A stretch of 64,000 bases of DNA. Source: Neoroseomonas lacus (GTDB lineage Bacteria; Pseudomonadota; Alphaproteobacteria; Acetobacterales; Acetobacteraceae). This document shows, one piece after another, positions 61,139-64,000 of this stretch. The stretch lies in assembly GCF_014644535.1 (NCBI RefSeq), contig NZ_BMKW01000008.1, forward strand, positions 308,679 through 372,678, written 5' to 3'. Position 1 is the stretch's first letter. Every line of letters starts with the position of its first letter. The notes under the pieces are model-generated. The model was not told where the DNA came from. It made no database searches and saw only the letters and a list, made by a program, of their open reading frames with translations. The translations under genes and the position numbers were made by a program.

Positions 61139-62515
61139 ATGTGGAAGCCGAGGCTCGTTGAAACGGCCCGGATGAAATATCTGGGTATCGTCGAGGCATT
61201 GGAGGCGGACATCCGGTCTGGCCGGGTCGCTCGCGGTGACCGCCTGCCCGCCCAGAGGGCCATCGCCGAAACGCTCGGCGTCGATCTCACGACGGTCACG
61301 CGCGCGTTCAACGAGGCTCGCCGGCGCGGACTCGTCGCCGCCCAGGCCGGTCGCGGAACCTTCATCAGCGAGACCGTCGACGGGGACGCCGGCAGCCAGC
61401 CGCACGCCCTCATCGACCTCAGCATGAACATCCCCTCGCAGCCTTCCGCGGTCGACTTTCGCAAGATCTTTCCGACGGGTGTGGCAGGGGTGCTCGGCAG
61501 TCCGAAAGGCTTGCTCCATCTCCACTACCAGGAAAGCACCGGTTCCGAGCCCGACCGATCCGCGGCGGCGAGTTGGCTTGGGGCGCGTATCGATGGGGTG
61601 ACGCCTGATCGCCTGGTCGTGACCGGGGGCGCGCAATGCGCTCTGTTCAGCGTGTGCGAACTGCTTCTTGGCCGGGGCGACGTGGTGGCCGCCGGGGCGA
61701 TGACTTATCCAGGCCTCAAGGCGGTGGCGATGCAGAAGGGGCTGGTGGTGGAGCCTCTCGAGATGGACGAACACGGCATCATTCCCGAGGCGTTCGAAAA
61801 GGCCTGCCGCGAGCGTCGCCCCAAGGCGCTCTATGTCATTCCGACCATCGACAATCCGACCACGGCGACACTGCCCGAGGATCGCCGGCGCGCTTTGACG
61901 ATGATCGCACGCAAACACGACGTAACGATCATCGAAGACGATCCATATGCGCCGCTTCGTCCCGATCGGACGACCGCGTTCGCTGAACTCGCGCCGGACA
62001 TCACCTGGCATATCGCCACGCTGTCGAAATGCGCGACGCCGGCCCTGCGGGTCGCCTATCTGATCGCGCCGTCGCCGAGCAAAGCGCTGCGGCTGGCCGG
62101 CGTCCTTCGCGCGACGATCCTGATGGCGCCGCCTCTCATGTCGGCCCTTGCGAGCCGTTGGATCTCCGAGGGCTCTCTCGATGAGGTCGCGAAGTCAATC
62201 GCGGCCGAGAACGCGGAGCGCCAGAAACTGGCGTCATCGATCCTCAGCGGATTGAAGTTTTTCGCGGACCCCTTCGGCCATCATCTCTGGCTCCCGCTGC
62301 CCAATCATTGGCGGGCTCCCGATTTCGCAGAACATGCCGATCGCGCAGGTGTTTCTATCGTGCCGAGCGCTGCGTTCGCCACCGTGTCCTATCCAATCGA
62401 GGCCGTCAGGATCTCGCTGGGCGTAGCGCCCGATCGTGGAGACCTGGAAGACGGCCTCACGCTGCTCGCAAACCTGATCTCGCAGCCATCTCTTGGCTCG
62501 AAAGCCGTGGTGTAG
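61139..62515 (+). CDS. MocR-family (GntR/aminotransferase) regulator
   Basis: This 458-residue regulator has an N-terminal GntR winged helix ([53 protein letters not shown]) and a type I aminotransferase-like domain. The PLP lysine is K297 in [11 protein letters not shown]. It probably senses an amino acid-like ligand and binds the direct repeats upstream. The nitrilase gene follows after 17 nt, so it likely controls the operon it heads. Confidence 0.92.
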   Translation: MWKPRLVETARMKYLGIVEALEADIRSGRVARGDRLPAQRAIAETLGVDLTTVTRAFNEARRRGLVAAQAGRGTFISETVDGDAGSQPHALIDLSMNIPSQPSAVDFRKIFPTGVAGVLGSPKGLLHLHYQESTGSEPDRSAAASWLGARIDGVTPDRLVVTGGAQCALFSVCELLLGRGDVVAAGAMTYPGLKAVAMQKGLVVEPLEMDEHGIIPEAFEKACRERRPKALYVIPTIDNPTTATLPEDRRRALTMIARKHDVTIIEDDPYAPLRPDRTTAFAELAPDITWHIATLSKCATPALRVAYLIAPSPSKALRLAGVLRATILMAPPLMSALASRWISEGSLDEVAKSIAAENAERQKLASSILSGLKFFADPFGHHLWLPLPNHWRAPDFAEHADRAGVSIVPSAAFATVSYPIEAVRISLGVAPDRGDLEDGLTLLANLISQPSLGSKAVV

Positions 62516-62532
62516 CCTCGAAGGATCTCCCG

Positions 62533-63537
62533 ATGTCCACAACAATCAAGGCGGCTGTTGTTCAGGCCGCGCCCGTTCTCTTCGATACGCGCAAGACCGT
62601 GTCCAAGCTCGCTGACCTCGCGCGCGATGCGGCCGAAAAGGGGGCTGACCTTGTGGTCTTTCCTGAGGCGTTCGTGGGCGGTTATCCCAAAGGGCTCGAT
62701 TTCGGCGCACGACTGGGAATGCGCAGCCCGGAAGGACGTGAGGAGTTTCGGCGCTATTTTGAGAGCGCGATCGAGCTCGGCGGGCCGGATGCGAACCGCC
62801 TCGGCGAAATTGCCCGCGACAACGGGATCCACCTTGTCGTCGGCGTCATCGAACGGGACGGCGGGACGCTCTACTGCACTGCCTTGACCTACGCGCCCTC
62901 TGGCAAGCTGATCTCCAAGCATCGAAAGCTCATGCCGACGGCGCTCGAGCGTCTCGTCTGGGGCTTTGGTGACGGCTCGACTCTCGGCGTGGTCAACACG
63001 CCTCTCGGCCGGATCGGCAGCGTCATTTGCTGGGAAAACTATATGCCGCTGCTACGCGCGGCGATGTATGCCCAGGGCGTTGAGCTCTACTGTGCGCCGA
63101 CCGTGGACGACCGCGACACTTGGCTGCCGACGGTGCGGACGATCGCGTTGGAAGGACGCTGCTTCGTCATTTCGGCCTGCCAGTATCTGACACGGGCCGA
63201 TGGCCCGGCCAACTATTCGCCAATCCAAGGCGACGACCCGGGAACCGTGCTGATCCGGGGCGGTTCCTGCATCGTCGACCCGCTGGGCAACATCCTCGTT
63301 GAGCCCGACTTCAGCGGCGAAACCATCCAAATCGCCGAGATCGATCGGCGCATCATCGCGCGCGGAAAGTATGATCTCGACGTCGTCGGCCATTATGCGC
63401 GCCCGGATGTGTTCCGCCTTTCGGTCGACACACGCGCCAGATCGGCGGTCGCGTTCGAGAACGCACCGCATTCGCCCATCGATCTCGACAAGGTCGATGG
63501 GCCTGAGCCGAAGGACCTCGCATCATGCTTGGACTGA
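62533..63537 (+). CDS. Nitrilase
   Basis: This 334-residue enzyme belongs to the nitrilase branch that converts nitriles to acids and ammonia or hydrates cyanide. The triad is E45 (VVFPEAFVGG), K132 (HRKLMPT) and C166 (VICWENYM). Its length and the CWENYMPLLR motif favour aliphatic or aromatic nitrilase and cyanide-dihydratase-type enzymes over amidases. Its stop lies inside cydA (13-nt overlap), so the two genes are translated together. Confidence 0.93.
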   Translation: MSTTIKAAVVQAAPVLFDTRKTVSKLADLARDAAEKGADLVVFPEAFVGGYPKGLDFGARLGMRSPEGREEFRRYFESAIELGGPDANRLGEIARDNGIHLVVGVIERDGGTLYCTALTYAPSGKLISKHRKLMPTALERLVWGFGDGSTLGVVNTPLGRIGSVICWENYMPLLRAAMYAQGVELYCAPTVDDRDTWLPTVRTIALEGRCFVISACQYLTRADGPANYSPIQGDDPGTVLIRGGSCIVDPLGNILVEPDFSGETIQIAEIDRRIIARGKYDLDVVGHYARPDVFRLSVDTRARSAVAFENAPHSPIDLDKVDGPEPKDLASCLD

Positions 63538-64000
63538 CCGCTCTCGAATTGGCGCGGATCCAGTTCGGTTTCACGGTTTCGTTCCACATCATCTTCCCGG
63601 CGATCACGATCGGGCTCGCGAGCTATCTGGCCGTTCTTGAAGGTCTTTGGCTCTGGAAGAAAGACACGGTTTATCGCGACCTCTATCATTTCTGGTCTAA
63701 GATTTTTGCCGTGAACTTCGCCATGGGCGTCGTGTCGGGTCTCGTAATGGCGTACCAGTTCGGCACCAACTGGAGTTACTTCTCGGCATTCGCCGGATCG
63801 ATAACCGGCCCTCTTCTCGCCTATGAAGTCCTTACCGCTTTCTTCCTCGAAGCCGGCTTTCTCGGCGTGATGCTCTTCGGCTGGAACAAGGTGGGCCCGG
63901 GGCTGCATTTCTTCTCGACCATCATGGTGGCGATCGGCACGCTGATCTCCGCGACCTGGATTCTGGCATCGAACAGTTGGATGCAGACCCCGCAGGGCTT
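63525..64000 (+). CDS. cydA: Cytochrome bd ubiquinol oxidase subunit I, 3' truncated by window
   Basis: This is the start of a bd-type quinol oxidase (CydA/CioA), a cyanide-resistant terminal oxidase. The visible 158 residues contain LARIQFGFTVSFHIIFPAITIG with the heme-ligand His, NFAMGVVSGLVMAYQFGTNW, and LAYEVLTAFFLEAGFLG, all family signatures. The ATG at 63525 has AAGGA upstream and overlaps the nitrilase stop. It runs past the window end. Confidence 0.93.
   Translation, partial: MLGLTALELARIQFGFTVSFHIIFPAITIGLASYLAVLEGLWLWKKDTVYRDLYHFWSKIFAVNFAMGVVSGLVMAYQFGTNWSYFSAFAGSITGPLLAYEVLTAFFLEAGFLGVMLFGWNKVGPGLHFFSTIMVAIGTLISATWILASNSWMQTPQG

Overview
The window is high-GC alphaproteobacterial DNA. 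Gene content and order (E2-Lpd-LipA-RatA, rpoZ-spoT-acpS-lepB-rnc-era-recO, slt-pgpA-cinA, an IscR-led cysteine desulfurase cluster) suggest an Acetobacteraceae (Roseomonas-like) chromosome. That placement is inferred from gene families and codon bias, not from a search. No rRNA, CRISPR array or intact insertion sequence was seen.

Region 1 (1-44447) is ordinary chromosome. It starts inside the pyruvate dehydrogenase E2 gene and continues with a GNAT acetyltransferase, lpd, lipA and a RatA/COQ10-like gene. A mixed block follows: GST, GT61 glycosyltransferase, amino acid synthesis protein, threonine aldolase, DUF2252, DUF882. The minus-strand slt-hydrolase-pgpA-cinA operon has GTGA start/stop overlaps at every junction. 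Next come dapA, smpB, a chorismate lyase-like gene, a molybdopterin oxidoreductase with a glutathione peroxidase, a family-5 uracil-DNA glycosylase with a NYN protein, folK, rpoZ-spoT-acpS-lepB-rnc-era-recO, parC, tyrS/anmK, an M50 protease, a tricarboxylate-type binding protein with a DapA-like lyase, hydrolases, and iscR with two cysteine desulfurases, ferredoxin, tenA and mnmA. Two families of hairpin-bearing intergenic repeats are scattered through this part.

Region 2 (44398-59535) is a 15.1-kb integrated element in tRNA-Met(CAT). The intact tRNA is on the left. A 52-bp copy of its 3' part is on the right, beside a minus-strand tyrosine integrase. Identical 20-bp sequences near both ends look like integrase arm sites. 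The left half is lower in GC and carries cargo: a secreted trypsin-like protease, a DUF5677-type protein, a SieB-like membrane protein, a SHOCT lipoprotein, a HEPN-like protein, small exported or membrane proteins, and a two-gene unit that may be a new defence module. The right half is very GC-rich and looks like backbone: a double winged-helix protein, iteron-like repeats, and a minus-strand operon of small proteins.

Region 3 (59536-64000) holds a small ORF, a decayed stretch, a NADAR pseudogene interrupted by an amber codon, and an apparent operon of a MocR-type regulator, a nitrilase and cytochrome bd oxidase subunit I (cut by the window end). This combination suggests cyanide or nitrile tolerance.
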